A model generated the notes under the pieces. The model was given only the letters and a program-made list of their open reading frames with translations, did no database searches and was not told the origin of the DNA. Positions 17,822 through 30,383 of a stretch of DNA of 64,000 bases are shown piece by piece. The stretch's first letter is position 1. Each line of letters starts with the position of its first letter. The DNA comes from Leptolyngbya sp. PCC 6406 (GTDB lineage Bacteria > Cyanobacteriota > Cyanobacteriia > Phormidesmidales > Phormidesmidaceae): contig NZ_KI913949.1 of assembly GCF_000332095.2 (NCBI RefSeq), positions 3,466,283-3,530,282 on the forward strand, in the 5' to 3' direction. Both the position numbers and the translations under genes were made by a program.

Positions 17822-19146
17822 GCAATGCTGCCCCGCTTGCGAGCTTCCTTGTAGCTGGTGCCTACATTTTGCAGTCCGGCCCGAATCATTTCCCGCTCCA
17901 GCAGAGCAAAAAAGCGGCTACGATCGCCCCCCCGCACTACCGCCTGGTTATGGGCCTCGGCTAGGGCCACGGGATAGCCGTAGCCCTTCTGCACCTGGGT
18001 CAGCACCATGCCCAGGGCTTGGTCCCGTAGGCCATGATCCAGGGCCACCCACTGGGGCATTTCCACCCGCGCCACCTCTGCCCCCACATGCACATAGCAG
18101 AAATAAACCGTGTGCTCTCCGTACTGGCTCAGAATATCGGCGGAACTGCGCCAGAGGGGACTGCGCTGACCTGGTTCCAGCCGTGTGGCCCACAGGGCCA
18201 CATCCCGCAGGGGATCAAAGGGCTGGCAGGGGGCGCGATCGCTGCGATCGGGACAGTGGGTGAGGCAATCTGGGGTGTTGTAGGGGCAGGCTTGCAGTCG
18301 CAAAAAGTTGAGCGCCTCTCCACTCCGGGAGGCACTGATGTAGCCCACTAGGGGCAGGCGCAGATGGCGCAGTCGATCCCAGGCGGCGAGGATGGGGGGC
18401 AAAATGCGATCGCGGGCCTCCCCCGGCAAATCCTCCAGAAACCAGTAGATCAGCGACCCATCCGTCAGGGCTAGTTGGGGCGGGGTCACTGGGGTCACTG
18501 TCCCTGCCGCCGTCATATTGGGAGATCCCGAATTGGCAGATCCCGGATCAGCACTAGAGCCTCCTCTCCTTGGGAGATGAGCGGCTCCTGTCCTGTTGGG
18601 GAATGCAGACTGGGAGGCTATGGCCTGGGACGGGGCCGAAACGATCAGGTCTTCCCCCAAATCCGCCAAAGCCTCCGCCTCCGCCACCGTGCGCCGATAG
18701 CCCATCCATTCCTCGGTGCGAATGCCCCACTGGCGCGACAGGTACAGATCCTCGGGGCGATACACCACCTCCGGTAGGCTATCCAACAGCGGAAACCGTC
18801 CCTGACCGTAGTGCAGCACCACCCGTCCCACATTGAGCAGGTAGCAATAGGCAATCTCGTGGTGGCTGGGGGAAATCTGGGAGCCGTCGGTGGCAATCAC
18901 CGTATGGGCTTCTGGGGCGGGCTCTAGGGTGCTCCGCTGATCCAAGGGCTCTACTGGAGTGGCGACGGCAAAGGAAATGCGATCGCGCCCCGCTGCCAAC
19001 TGCACCTCCAGGTTCCCCTGCACCGCTGTCGCCTGCTCCAGCAGATCCTGGGCAATGGCCACCCGCCGCCCCGCCGCCGCCGCTTCCTGGGTCAGGTGCG
19101 CGCTGATACCCTGCATCTGTCGGGCCAACTTCATCAAGTCCAGCAT
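17818..19146 (-). CDS. NurA domain nuclease-like protein
   Basis: ATDGSQISPSHHEIAYCYLLNVG, ALTDGSLIYW, PLVGYISASRSGE; stop codon lies at the edge of a repeat. Confidence 0.8.
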   Translation of the reverse strand: MLDLMKLARQMQGISAHLTQEAAAAGRRVAIAQDLLEQATAVQGNLEVQLAAGRDRISFAVATPVEPLDQRSTLEPAPEAHTVIATDGSQISPSHHEIAYCYLLNVGRVVLHYGQGRFPLLDSLPEVVYRPEDLYLSRQWGIRTEEWMGYRRTVAEAEALADLGEDLIVSAPSQAIASQSAFPNRTGAAHLPRRGGSSADPGSANSGSPNMTAAGTVTPVTPPQLALTDGSLIYWFLEDLPGEARDRILPPILAAWDRLRHLRLPLVGYISASRSGEALNFLRLQACPYNTPDCLTHCPDRSDRAPCQPFDPLRDVALWATRLEPGQRSPLWRSSADILSQYGEHTVYFCYVHVGAEVARVEMPQWVALDHGLRDQALGMVLTQVQKGYGYPVALAEAHNQAVVRGGDRSRFFALLEREMIRAGLQNVGTSYKEARKRGSIA

Positions 19147-19189
19147 GAACGCCCTCGTATCATCGCTCTAGTGGCAAGTCTTCCTTCCT

Positions 19190-20695
19190 TCACTCAGCCC
19201 AGTGTTTGGCACGGCTGACGGCTTTTTTCCAGAGCTTATAGTCCGCCTCCATCTCGCCCCCACCTTGGGGCTCGAAGACCCGATCAATTTGCCGCCCCGT
19301 TACCAAGGTCCAGTAGTCTGACCAGAAACCGATCCCCAACCCCGCCGCAAAGGCTGCCCCCTGGGCCGTAGCATCCAGAATTGCGGGACGCTCGACGGGA
19401 ATTCCCAGTACATTCGCCTGGAACTGCATCAAGAAATTATTCTGGCAGGCTCCACCATCCACCTTCAGCAGACCAATGGGGGTATCGCTATTGGCATTGA
19501 CCGCCTCCACCACCTCCTTGACCTCATAGGCAATAGCCTCCAGCACTGCCCGCACCAGGTGCTCTCGTTGTGCACCCCCGGTGATGCCTAGAAAGGCCCC
19601 CCGCGCCGTCATATCCCAATGGGGAGCCCCTAGCCCACTCAGGGCGGGGACGAAATAGACGCCACCGTTGTCCGGGACCTTTTCCGCCAAGGGTTCCGTA
19701 TCCGCTGCGTGGTTGATCACCTTGAGGCCATCCCGCAACCACTGGATACAGGCTCCAGCGGTAAACATACTACCCTCTAGGGCATAACCCACTTGGACCG
19801 CATCCCCCTGGGCTTGGGACCAGGCAATGGTGGACAACAGTTGGTGGTTGGAATGGGCGATTTCGTTGCCCGTGTGGGCCACCAAGAACGCGCCAGTGCC
19901 GTAGGTACATTTGAGGGAACCAGGGCGATCGCAGCCGTGGCCAAACAGGGCTGCCTGCTGATCGCCCAGCACCGCCGTAATCGGCACCTCAACCCCCAAA
20001 ATGGCCGGATCCGTATGGCCAATGACACCGATGCTGGGCCGCACCGTTGGCATCATGTGGGGGGGAATGGTAAACAGATCTAGGAGCACCGGATCCCACT
20101 CTAGGCTGTGGATGTTTAGCAGCATGGTGCGGCTGGCGTTGCTGTGGTCTGTGGCGTGGACCCGCCGCCCCGTTAGGTTCCACAGCACCCAACTATCGAC
20201 GGTACCGGCCAGAGTGCAATCCAAATCCACCGCTGGGTCAGTGTAGTTCTGGACATGGTCTAGCAGCCAGGACAGCTTAGAGGCAGAGAAATAGGCATCT
20301 AGAACCAGCCCCGTACGTTCGTAGATTTCTTCTGCCTTGCCCGCCGCCCGCAGTTGGTTGCAGAGGGGGGCGGTGCGGCGATCTTGCCAGACGATGGCGT
20401 TGTGGTGAGGGCGTCCGGTGTTTCGATCCCACAGTAGACAGGTTTCCCGCTGCACCGTCAGACCAATAGCCGCGATCTCACGCCCTGTAATGCCAGCCTT
20501 GGCTAGGACTGCCTGCATCGCGTCGTAGATATCAGCCCAGATTTCTCGGGGGTCATGTTCCAGCCAGCCAGGTTGGGGATAATATTGGGTGAGCTCTTTA
20601 TAAAATTGAGCCACAATTGAACCGCTATGATCGAACAGAATGGCTCGGTTACCGGTTGTGCCCAAATCCAGGGCCATGATATAGGAAGCTGTCAT
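19190..20695 (-). CDS. glpK: Glycerol kinase
   Basis: MALDLGTTGNRAILFD, WQDRRTAPLC, KCTYGTGAFLVAHTG, LKVDGGACQNNFLMQFQA. Confidence 0.96.
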   Translation of the reverse strand: MTASYIMALDLGTTGNRAILFDHSGSIVAQFYKELTQYYPQPGWLEHDPREIWADIYDAMQAVLAKAGITGREIAAIGLTVQRETCLLWDRNTGRPHHNAIVWQDRRTAPLCNQLRAAGKAEEIYERTGLVLDAYFSASKLSWLLDHVQNYTDPAVDLDCTLAGTVDSWVLWNLTGRRVHATDHSNASRTMLLNIHSLEWDPVLLDLFTIPPHMMPTVRPSIGVIGHTDPAILGVEVPITAVLGDQQAALFGHGCDRPGSLKCTYGTGAFLVAHTGNEIAHSNHQLLSTIAWSQAQGDAVQVGYALEGSMFTAGACIQWLRDGLKVINHAADTEPLAEKVPDNGGVYFVPALSGLGAPHWDMTARGAFLGITGGAQREHLVRAVLEAIAYEVKEVVEAVNANSDTPIGLLKVDGGACQNNFLMQFQANVLGIPVERPAILDATAQGAAFAAGLGIGFWSDYWTLVTGRQIDRVFEPQGGGEMEADYKLWKKAVSRAKHWAE

Positions 20696-21025
20696 TGCAT
20701 CATAAATTTTTGTTTTTCATCAGGCATTGCTGTCTATAGGCTATAGCTTTCTAGGCTCTTCCCCCAAGTTCATTAGATTTTAAGGTTATACCAAGTCCAG
20801 CTCGACATCTGGAGTTTCCCCACCGGGAAAACCCCACTTCTGGGCTTGGACAAGATTTAGTAATAGCTTTTCGTTATGCTCTGTTATGGCATGGTGTAAC
20901 CATATCGATACAAAAGTTCTTTGAAGACAGCTATTTCGACGATTTTTCCGTATGCTCTGGGGTATTAGCAGGTACCCTGGCAAGAGTGTGATCTATTGCG
21001 AGTGGCTTTGAGGTAAGCAGTCAGC

Positions 21026-21673
21026 ATGAAAGATGGAAATTCAGGCGATCAGAAAACGCTTTTGCTGATTGATGATGATCCCAATTTAATTTTGCTGGTC
21101 AAGGACTACCTGGAGTTTCGGGGATATCAGGTGGTGACAGCGGAAAATGGACGCGAGGCTCTGGAGGTGCTTCAGGAGACCGCGCCCGACATGATCATCT
21201 GCGACGTGATGATGCCGGAGATGGACGGCTATACCTTTGTGGAGCATGTCCGCAGTAACGCGGAAACGGAATGGATTCCCGTCCTGTTCCTCTCAGCGAA
21301 GGGGCAGAGCCAGGATCGGGTCAAGGGGCTGAGCACGGGGGCCGACGTATACATGGTCAAACCCTTTGAGCCAGAGGAACTGGTGGCCCAGGTGGAGTCT
21401 TCCCTAAAGCAAGCTTCTCGCCTGATTCGTCAGCAAAATAAGGGTACGGGCTCTGCCCCCGCCATCAATGTGCCCTTTGATGTGGATCTGACACCGACGG
21501 AGTTAAAGGTCGTGCAGTTTGTGGCGCGGGGCATGGCAAACCGGGAAATTGCTGAGGAACTGCGGGTCAGCCAGCGCACGATTGAAAGCCACGTGAGCAA
21601 TATGCTGGGTAAAACCGGGCTCCATAACCGCACGGAGCTGGCGCGCTGGGCAATTGAGAATCAGAAGGCATAG
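21026..21673 (+). CDS. Response regulator, NarL/LuxR family
   Basis: Receiver domain (LLIDDDP, IICDVMMPEMDGY, VYMVKPF) plus LuxR HTH (LTPTELKVVQFVARGMANREIAEELRVSQRTIESHVSNMLGKTGLHNRTEL). Confidence 0.94.
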   Translation: MKDGNSGDQKTLLLIDDDPNLILLVKDYLEFRGYQVVTAENGREALEVLQETAPDMIICDVMMPEMDGYTFVEHVRSNAETEWIPVLFLSAKGQSQDRVKGLSTGADVYMVKPFEPEELVAQVESSLKQASRLIRQQNKGTGSAPAINVPFDVDLTPTELKVVQFVARGMANREIAEELRVSQRTIESHVSNMLGKTGLHNRTELARWAIENQKA

Positions 21674-21681
21674 CCATCCTC

Positions 21682-22620
21682 GTGATTTCGGGATTTTTGA
21701 ATCTTCATAAACCCCTAGGGGTGACCTCTCATGATTGTGTGGCGCGGGTGCGACGGCTGTTAGGAACCAAAAAGGTAGGCCATGGCGGCACCCTAGACCC
21801 GGCGGCTTCTGGGGTTTTGCCCATTGCCCTGGGACGGGCCACGCGGCTCCTACCTTTTTTGCCGGAAGATAAAGCCTATCGAGCGGTGATTCGTTTTGGT
21901 CTCACCACCACCACTGATGATCTGGAAGGGGATCCCATTGCCACCATGCCGGTTCCAACCCTGACCCGAGAAGCCGCGATCGCACCCTTACCCCAATTCG
22001 TCGGCACCTTGGATCAGGTGCCCCCCCGCTACAGCGCGATTCAGGTCCAGGGGCAGCGGCTCTATGACCTAGCCCGTCGCGGGGAAACCGTAAACGTTCC
22101 CCACCGCACCGTCACGGTTCACCAAGTCCAAGTGCTGGACTGGCAGCCCGGAGAGTTTCCGGAATTGACGGTGGCGGTGGCCTGCGGCTCCGGTACCTAC
22201 ATCCGCGCCATCGCTCGGGACTGGGGAGCAGTTCTGGGGGTGGGGGCCACCCTGGCGGCCCTAGTGCGGACCCACAGCAGCGGCTTTACCCTCGGGGAGA
22301 GCCTGTCCTTTGAGGATCTGGAAACCGCAATGGCCAAAGGCCGGTCGGAGGCCATCGCGGCTGAGACCTTTGCCCCCATTCCCCCAGATGTAGCCCTGGC
22401 CCATCTGCCTCGCCTCACCTTGCCCCCGGCCCTAGCCCTACGCTGGCGTCAGGGCCAAAAGCTGCCCCTGACTGCGGAACAGTGGCAAGATGACAGGGGA
22501 GATTTAGCCGTGATCCTAGACGAAGCAGCGGAATTCCTCGGGGTCAGCGCCATCGCCCCCAGCGACCTAGACCATCCCCGCCGCCTGATTCCTAAAATGG
22601 TCTTCACCCCGGCGGGATAG
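21682..22620 (+). CDS. truB: tRNA pseudouridine(55) synthase
   Basis: GFLNLHKPLGVTSHDCVARVRRLLGTKKVGHGGTLDPAASGVLPIALGRATRL; GTG start. Confidence 0.96.
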   Translation: MISGFLNLHKPLGVTSHDCVARVRRLLGTKKVGHGGTLDPAASGVLPIALGRATRLLPFLPEDKAYRAVIRFGLTTTTDDLEGDPIATMPVPTLTREAAIAPLPQFVGTLDQVPPRYSAIQVQGQRLYDLARRGETVNVPHRTVTVHQVQVLDWQPGEFPELTVAVACGSGTYIRAIARDWGAVLGVGATLAALVRTHSSGFTLGESLSFEDLETAMAKGRSEAIAAETFAPIPPDVALAHLPRLTLPPALALRWRQGQKLPLTAEQWQDDRGDLAVILDEAAEFLGVSAIAPSDLDHPRRLIPKMVFTPAG

Positions 22621-23341
22621 CAGCCTCCACCCGCCCATACCTAGCGGTCACACGCTGGTTCGTCTGCGCCTGCACCAGCCACGCCCAAAGCTGGTCCCCG
22701 AGGGAAAAGTGCCACCATTCCTTGGGGTGTTGCTGAAATCCAGCAGCCACCATGGCATGCTTCAAAATCTGGCGGTGGCGATGGGCCTGTTGGGCCGAAG
22801 GATGGGTCGCGGTGGCAAAGTGATCCGGATGCGATCGCACTGATAGCTCATCAATGGGGGAGCCCATATCCACCGGATTGCCCGCACTATCCAACAGCGT
22901 CAGGTCAATGGCAGCCCCGGTACTGTGGGGGGGCGGGGTGGCAGGGTCCAGACTAGGCACCGCCCAAAACTCGGAAACCGCCAACCTCAGCCTGTCCCGT
23001 TCAGGAGCCGTCAGAGAGGCCAGATCCTGGCCCTGCTGCTGGGCCAGGGCAGCAAAAGCGTACTCCACCATGAACTGCTGCACTGGGATGGGGCGATAGG
23101 CGTCAAAAATCTGCAAGCGCCAGCCGGGGTAGACCTGTTGCAACCCGCTCTGGGCCTGGGTCAGGGCAGATAGGACGGCTGACCGCAGCCAGTAGGGAGA
23201 GCGATCACCGTAGGGAGCTCCCAAGGCATGATAGGGATGGGGCGTCACTACCGCAAAGTGATCTAGGGGAATGGGGACTAACGGTTCCCCCTGGTCCAGA
23301 ATCGGCAGGTACTGATAGGGCTTCATCTGGGCGATCTTCAT
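22604..23341 (-). CDS. M15 family D-alanyl-D-alanine dipeptidase (VanX-like)
   Basis: LQIFDAYRPIPVQ, HSTGAAIDLTL, HPKEWWHFS. Confidence 0.85.
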   Translation of the reverse strand: MKIAQMKPYQYLPILDQGEPLVPIPLDHFAVVTPHPYHALGAPYGDRSPYWLRSAVLSALTQAQSGLQQVYPGWRLQIFDAYRPIPVQQFMVEYAFAALAQQQGQDLASLTAPERDRLRLAVSEFWAVPSLDPATPPPHSTGAAIDLTLLDSAGNPVDMGSPIDELSVRSHPDHFATATHPSAQQAHRHRQILKHAMVAAGFQQHPKEWWHFSLGDQLWAWLVQAQTNQRVTARYGRVEAAIPPG

Positions 23342-23356
23342 CTGGGCAGGAAAGTG

Positions 23357-24289
23357 CTACATTAGCCGGGACTGGATGCAGGCGGTGGGCAAACACCATA
23401 GCTTCCGCAGCCGGGGTACATAGGCTCGACGGTTAAACACGTCGTAGCCATTCTCCTCAATCACATCCAGAATCATACGGTAGAGCACCAGCGCCGACCA
23501 CACAGGCCAGCGAGCATCAGGGCTGAGCTGGCGAATCCCCCGCTCAGCATCCAGGTAAAACTTTCGCGCCCGCTGAATCTCAAACTGCATCAGCGCCCGC
23601 CAGCGATCATCAATTACCCCATTCATTAAGTCCGCTTCGGTGTAGTTAAACAGGGCTAGATCCTCTAGGGGCAGATAAATACGGCCCCGGCGGGCATCTT
23701 CCCCTACATCCCGCAGAATATTGGTTAACTGGTTGGCAATGCCCAGAGCCACCGCCTCTTGGACCGGATTAGGGGGCGGCAGATGACGATTCCAGGGGGC
23801 TACATTCTGCTCTGTGTCCACCCCCATGATCACCGTGGACATCAGTCCTACGGTTCCCGCCACCCGATAGCAATAGAGTTCCAATGCCTCAAAGGTTTCG
23901 TAGCGGCACCGCTTCAGGTCCATCCGCTGCCCCGCAATCATGTCCCGAAAGGGCTGAATCTCTAAGCTGAACTGTTCTAGGGTATCCACCAAGGCCACGT
24001 CCACATCGTCGATGGGTTGGCCCCGAAACAGCAGTTCCAGGTGCCGTTCCCAGCGATCCAGGGTTTCCTCTGTCGTAGAGGCAGCTTGGGGGCCGTCCAC
24101 TAGTTCATCGGTGCGCCGACACCAAACGTAGATGGCCCAGATTGCCCGCCGCTTCTCCGGCGTCATCAGCAAGGTACCCAGATAGAAGGTCTTAGAGTAC
24201 TTGGCTGTAATCTGTCGGCAAAGCTCATAGGCGTCCTCGACGGAGGCCGTTTTTTCTAATTGCGGCGAGTCAGACAGTTGCAGCATCAA
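23357..24289 (-). CDS. crtB: Phytoene synthase
   Basis: YSKTFYLGTLLMTPEKRRAIWAIYVWCRRTDELVDGP, LGIANQLTNILRDVGEDARRGRIYLPLEDL. Confidence 0.96.
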   Translation of the reverse strand: MMLQLSDSPQLEKTASVEDAYELCRQITAKYSKTFYLGTLLMTPEKRRAIWAIYVWCRRTDELVDGPQAASTTEETLDRWERHLELLFRGQPIDDVDVALVDTLEQFSLEIQPFRDMIAGQRMDLKRCRYETFEALELYCYRVAGTVGLMSTVIMGVDTEQNVAPWNRHLPPPNPVQEAVALGIANQLTNILRDVGEDARRGRIYLPLEDLALFNYTEADLMNGVIDDRWRALMQFEIQRARKFYLDAERGIRQLSPDARWPVWSALVLYRMILDVIEENGYDVFNRRAYVPRLRKLWCLPTACIQSRLM

Positions 24290-24410
24290 TCCCTAATCGC
24301 TGGAAACTCAGGTCGTTTTCTCGATGTCTACAGCCCGCCGAAGACAGACTGGCCCTCCAAAAAGCATACGGCAAACCTTGCCTAATCCTGCCTGTTCTCG
24401 TGGGCTTCCT

Positions 24411-25895
<1,485 letters not shown>

Positions 25896-25960
25896 TTACA
25901 AACCGTCCATCTCCAGAATCTATCCCCATCGACAGCTCTGAAGCTCTGAAAGGACAGTAG

Positions 25961-26223
25961 CAGCCCCTAGGGCGTGGGAACAATTAACGAGGAAACCCTT
26001 GCCGGGTAGGCATGACCACGCCCGCCCTACGGAACCAAGCTAGGGGCTGTAACCACACCATCTAGGAATCTGGCTTTGATTGTCCGCAGCCCCTAGGGCG
26101 TGGGAACAATTAACGAGGAAACCCTTGCCGGGTAGGCATGACCACGCCCGCCCTACGGAACCAAGCTAGGGGCTGTAACCACACCATCTAGGAATCTGGC
26201 TTTGATTGTCCGCAGCCCCTAGA
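25961..26223. repeat. Perfect tandem duplication of a 126-bp repeat unit (25961-26086, 26087-26212) plus an 11-nt partial third copy
   Basis: Both units begin CAGCCCCTAGGGCGTGGGAACAATTAACGAGG and are identical as read; diverged relatives at 7453, 17685 and 54496. Confidence 0.95.
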
Positions 26224-26295
26224 CAGGGGTTGTAGGATAGAAAACTGGCCTACTAGGCCAATCAGCTTTATTGACTTGTCGAGGGGGTTAAGGTC

Positions 26296-27588
26296 GTGGC
26301 GCAAACAACACCAACGGATTTGGAACGTCTCCAACAGCAGGATCCCCAACTGGCGGGGATGGTACAGCGGGAGTTGCAACGGCAGCAGCAACACCTAGAG
26401 TTGATCGCTAGCGAAAACTTCACCTCCGCCGCCGTCATGGCGGCCCAGGGCACCGTACTGACCAATAAGTACGCCGAAGGGCTACCGGGCAAACGCTACT
26501 ATGGCGGCTGCGAGTATGTGGACGAGGTGGAGACCCTTGCCATTGATCGGGCCAAGCAATTGTTTGGAGCCGCCCATGCCAACGTCCAGCCCCACTCCGG
26601 TGCCCAGGCCAACTTTGCCGTGTTCCTAGCCCTGTTGAAGCCGGGGGACACCATTCTAGGTATGGACTTGTCCCATGGTGGTCACCTTACCCACGGCTCC
26701 CCGGTGAATGTCTCGGGCAAGTGGTTCAACGTAGTCCAATACGGAGTGAGCCCAGAAACGGAAACCCTGGACTTTGACCAGATCCGCACCCTCGCCTTGG
26801 AGCATCGCCCCAAACTGATCATTTGTGGCTATTCTGCCTATCCTCGGGTGATTCCCTTTGAGAAATTTCGTGCGATCGCAGATGAAGTCGGCGCTTACCT
26901 GATGGCGGACATTGCCCACATTGCGGGCCTCGTCGCCACAGGCCACCATCCCAATCCCCTGCCCTACTGTGATGTGGTAACCACCACCACCCACAAAACC
27001 CTACGCGGTCCCCGAGGCGGTCTGATCCTCACCCGCGATGCCGACCTAGGCAAAAAATTCGACAAGGGGGTTTTTCCTGGTAGCCAGGGCGGTCCCCTAG
27101 AGCACGTCATCGCAGCTAAAGCTGTAGCCTTTGGCGAAGCCCTCACCCCCGAGTTCAAGACCTACTCAGCCCAAGTCATTGCCAATGCCCAGACCCTTGC
27201 CACCCAACTCCAGGCCCGAGGGCTGAAGCTGGTGTCCGGCGGCACCGACAACCACCTGATCCTGGTGGACCTGCGCTCCATTGCCATGACCGGCAAGCGG
27301 GCGGATCACCTGATGAGTGAAATTCACATCACCACCAACAAGAACACGGTACCCTTTGACCCCGAATCCCCCTTTGTCACCAGTGGCCTACGTCTAGGCT
27401 CACCCGCTATGACCACCAGGGGCATGGGCACCGTCGAGTTCACCGAAATCGCCAACATCATTGCCGACTGCCTGATGAATCCTGAGGATGGGGCAGTGAA
27501 GCAGGACTGTCGGCGACGGGTGGCGAAGTTATGCGATCGCTTCCCTCTTTATCCCCATCTGCACATTCCTGAACCCGTCTTGGCCTAG
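26296..27588 (+). CDS. glyA: Serine hydroxymethyltransferase
   Basis: [66 protein letters not shown] start. Confidence 0.97.
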   Translation: MAQTTPTDLERLQQQDPQLAGMVQRELQRQQQHLELIASENFTSAAVMAAQGTVLTNKYAEGLPGKRYYGGCEYVDEVETLAIDRAKQLFGAAHANVQPHSGAQANFAVFLALLKPGDTILGMDLSHGGHLTHGSPVNVSGKWFNVVQYGVSPETETLDFDQIRTLALEHRPKLIICGYSAYPRVIPFEKFRAIADEVGAYLMADIAHIAGLVATGHHPNPLPYCDVVTTTTHKTLRGPRGGLILTRDADLGKKFDKGVFPGSQGGPLEHVIAAKAVAFGEALTPEFKTYSAQVIANAQTLATQLQARGLKLVSGGTDNHLILVDLRSIAMTGKRADHLMSEIHITTNKNTVPFDPESPFVTSGLRLGSPAMTTRGMGTVEFTEIANIIADCLMNPEDGAVKQDCRRRVAKLCDRFPLYPHLHIPEPVLA

Positions 27589-27593
27589 CCCAC

Positions 27594-27663
27594 CGGGTAG
27601 GGGCGGGTTTTGAGCGTTAACCTCTGGATTGTCCAGTAGACACGAGCCAAACCCGCCCCTACG
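27594..27663. repeat. Dispersed hairpin repeat (family B)
   Basis: GGTAGGGGCGGGTTTTGAGC...GACACGAGCCAAACCCGCCCCTACGG. Confidence 0.8.
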
Positions 27664-27811
27664 GCGATCACCCCAATACCCCCAATACCGGTCACCCAGC
27701 AACAAGGGCAACCATCCTATGCCCTCCGGGCAGGCTCCGCCAACGGCTCCGTTGCTCCTCCGGAGCCGCTACGCGAACAGGACAGGCAAGGGATTGCCCC
27801 TACGGTATTAA

Positions 27812-27835
27812 TTCAAAACTCAAAACTCAAAACTC
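27812..27835. repeat. Heptanucleotide short tandem repeat (CAAAACT)n
   Basis: TTCAAAACTCAAAACTCAAAACTC. Confidence 0.85.
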
Positions 27836-27884
27836 CTAACCACCCCAACACCCCTTCACCCTTTACCCTCACACCCCTTCACCC

Positions 27885-29552
27885 TCACACAATCGGGGCA
27901 GAGGTAAACCAGCGATCGCATTCCACCAAGGTATGCACCTGCCATGTCTCCTTGGGGTGGGGATAGTCCTCCCGGTAATGGCCCCCTCGGCTTTCGGTCC
28001 GAAACTGGGCACTGCGTAGGATCAGCCAAGCCAGATCTAAGAGGTTACGGGTTTCTCCCCAAAGGCGTAAATGATCGCCACCTTCCTCAATGGGATAAGC
28101 CCCAGGGCAGTCCAAGCAATTCGCTAGGAGTTTACTAGTGGCCAGGGCGGTAAAGGTCTGTCGCCCCTGAGTAATGGCTTCTAAGGCAATGGCAAGACCC
28201 GTAGCGTTGCGGCAGATCCCTGCCCCCTGCCACATAATTTGGGGAATTTCGGCACGTAGCGTTTTCAGAATGGCTCCATCAGCGCTCAAGCAATGGGGCA
28301 ACTGCTGAATTAGGGTCTTTCGGAAGGTGGCTGGGGGCGGTTGGGGAAGGGTAACCGTGAGGTGGACGAGCTGCCGTCCATACACCAAGCATTCCAACAG
28401 GGAATTGCTGGCCAGACGATTGGCCCCATGGACCCCAGTGCTGGCGGTTTCTCCGACAGCGTATAGGCCGGGGAGACCCGTCTGGCTATCCAAATCCGTT
28501 ACCACACCCCCCATCCAGTAATGGGCCGCAGGGGAAACGGGAATGGGCTGACTCAGGGGATCTACGCCCCAACGCTGGCAAACTTGAAGGATGTTGGGAA
28601 AGCGGTGATGGATGCGATCGCGGGGAATCTCCCGCAGATCTAGCCCAACCCAACCGCCGGGGTCTGCTTGGGCTTGGAGATGGCGGTAGATAGCGCGACT
28701 GACCACATCCCGAGGAGCCAGTTCGCCCTGGGGATGGTAGTCAAAGGCGAAACGGTAGCCCTGGGCATCGATGAGGTGCGCCCCCTCTCCCCGCACCGCC
28801 TCACTGATGAGAAATCGGGGAGCCCCGGCTACCTTCAGTGCGGTGGGGTGAAATTGAAAGAATTCCAAATCCCGCAGTTGGGCTCCCGCGCGCCATGCCG
28901 TTGCCACTCCATCACCAGTGCTGGCTGCTGGGTTCGTCGTTTCGGCAAAGACCTGACCGCCCCCCCCCGTAGACAGCACCACCGCCCCGGCGGCAATCCA
29001 GCACAGAGTATTCTGGTGTAGGGCAATTACGCCCCGGCAGCCCCCATCTCCCCGCCATAGGTCCAGGACAAACGTATGTTCTAGGATGGTGATATGGGGC
29101 CGTTGCCGTACCGCCGCCGCCAGGGTTGCCACCACCGCCCGCCCAGTGGTGTCTGCGGCATGGAGCACTCGCTTGTGGGAATGGGCCGCTTCTAGGGTCA
29201 GCGCCAAGTCTACCCCCTGGCGATCAAAGGGGACACCCAGTTCCACTAGAGCCTGAATACAGTAGGTAGCCTGTTCCACCAATTGATCTACGGCGGCCCC
29301 CTCACAGAGTCCTGCCCCCGCTTGGAGGGTATCTGCCCGGTGCAGTCTGGGAGAATCCTCCGGTGCGATCGCGGCAGCAATGCCTCCCTGTGCCCAATCA
29401 CTGGCAGATTGGGTCAGCACATCCTTCGTAATTAGGCCGATGCGGTAGGTCGTGGGGATACAGAGGGCGGCGTAGAGCCCAGCGGCTCCACTACCCACCA
29501 GCAGCACATCAAAGGTGTCAAAGGCATTCGGGGAGGCAGTGTTTAGGGGCAA
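27885..29552 (-). CDS. nadB: L-aspartate oxidase
   Basis: VLLVGSGAAGLYAAL, SASDWAQGGIAAAIAPEDSPRLHRADTLQAGAGLCE, LYAVGETASTGVHGANRLASNSLLECLVYGR. Confidence 0.95.
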   Translation of the reverse strand: MPLNTASPNAFDTFDVLLVGSGAAGLYAALCIPTTYRIGLITKDVLTQSASDWAQGGIAAAIAPEDSPRLHRADTLQAGAGLCEGAAVDQLVEQATYCIQALVELGVPFDRQGVDLALTLEAAHSHKRVLHAADTTGRAVVATLAAAVRQRPHITILEHTFVLDLWRGDGGCRGVIALHQNTLCWIAAGAVVLSTGGGGQVFAETTNPAASTGDGVATAWRAGAQLRDLEFFQFHPTALKVAGAPRFLISEAVRGEGAHLIDAQGYRFAFDYHPQGELAPRDVVSRAIYRHLQAQADPGGWVGLDLREIPRDRIHHRFPNILQVCQRWGVDPLSQPIPVSPAAHYWMGGVVTDLDSQTGLPGLYAVGETASTGVHGANRLASNSLLECLVYGRQLVHLTVTLPQPPPATFRKTLIQQLPHCLSADGAILKTLRAEIPQIMWQGAGICRNATGLAIALEAITQGRQTFTALATSKLLANCLDCPGAYPIEEGGDHLRLWGETRNLLDLAWLILRSAQFRTESRGGHYREDYPHPKETWQVHTLVECDRWFTSAPIV

Positions 29553-29764
29553 TGGGAGGACTAAAATCTAAAGTTCCGTAAAGCCATGACCATGACTATG
29601 ACAAAGGCATCGGTTAGAACCCAATGTCCTTTGCCGATGCCTAATGGCAGTCATGTGAAAAAATGCGGAGAGACACAATAGTCCTAAAACTTGAAATAGT
29701 GTGCCTTTCAATCTGTTCTAGGGGTAAACCATTACAGATGGGGGTTATTTATGAGTAGACACCT

Positions 29765-30187
29765 TTATTTATAAACCCCATTGTTGAACCGGTCTGCCCC
29801 TTCTACAAGAGCTGGGTCCACTGTCGTCACAGTGAAATTATCCAAGTTTTTCTCAAGGATGGCTTGTTCGCGATCGCTGAGATTGGGAATATCCAGAACA
29901 TCTTCAACCGTGTCATAGGGGGCATTTTTCAGAATCTTGCCCGCGATAGTGGGGTATAGACCCGGAAACTTAGTGAATGCCTGGACATTAGTGTTGTTCA
30001 GATCAAGCTTAGAACCATATTCCGTTCCAAGCTTATCGTCTACAGCATTGCGAAGTTCTTCAGCCAAATACAGCGATCGTACTTCAGGCTGTCCAGTGGG
30101 GGTGGCCAAGGCGGCTTGACCGCTCCAGCCCAACAGGCCACTTGCCAATACACCCAGCGCCGCTAATAGGCCCAACAGTCGTTTCAT
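29765..30187 (-). CDS. psbU: Photosystem II extrinsic protein U
   Basis: 140 aa precursor; signal peptide then [58 protein letters not shown]. Confidence 0.95.
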   Translation of the reverse strand: MKRLLGLLAALGVLASGLLGWSGQAALATPTGQPEVRSLYLAEELRNAVDDKLGTEYGSKLDLNNTNVQAFTKFPGLYPTIAGKILKNAPYDTVEDVLDIPNLSDREQAILEKNLDNFTVTTVDPALVEGADRFNNGVYK

Positions 30188-30383
30188 CTACCCAAGTCCT
30201 CTCGTCTACTCAGAAGATTGCACAGCATTTATAAGAGACTACCACTTCGTTTGACCCTCAAGACCATAGGGTTACCGAGTCTTATTGTCAGAACTGGGCA
30301 TGACCACGACGCCGACAGAACTCAGATGTCGTAAACTGTTGGATATATTGTGTCCAACTGTGTGAGAGGTAAAATCCTAGATC

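Noticed and set aside
25961-26223. Possible CRISPR array
   Set aside because: Only two 126-bp head-to-tail units with no short repeat/unique spacer pattern; related single copies elsewhere show a dispersed element. No cas genes in the window.
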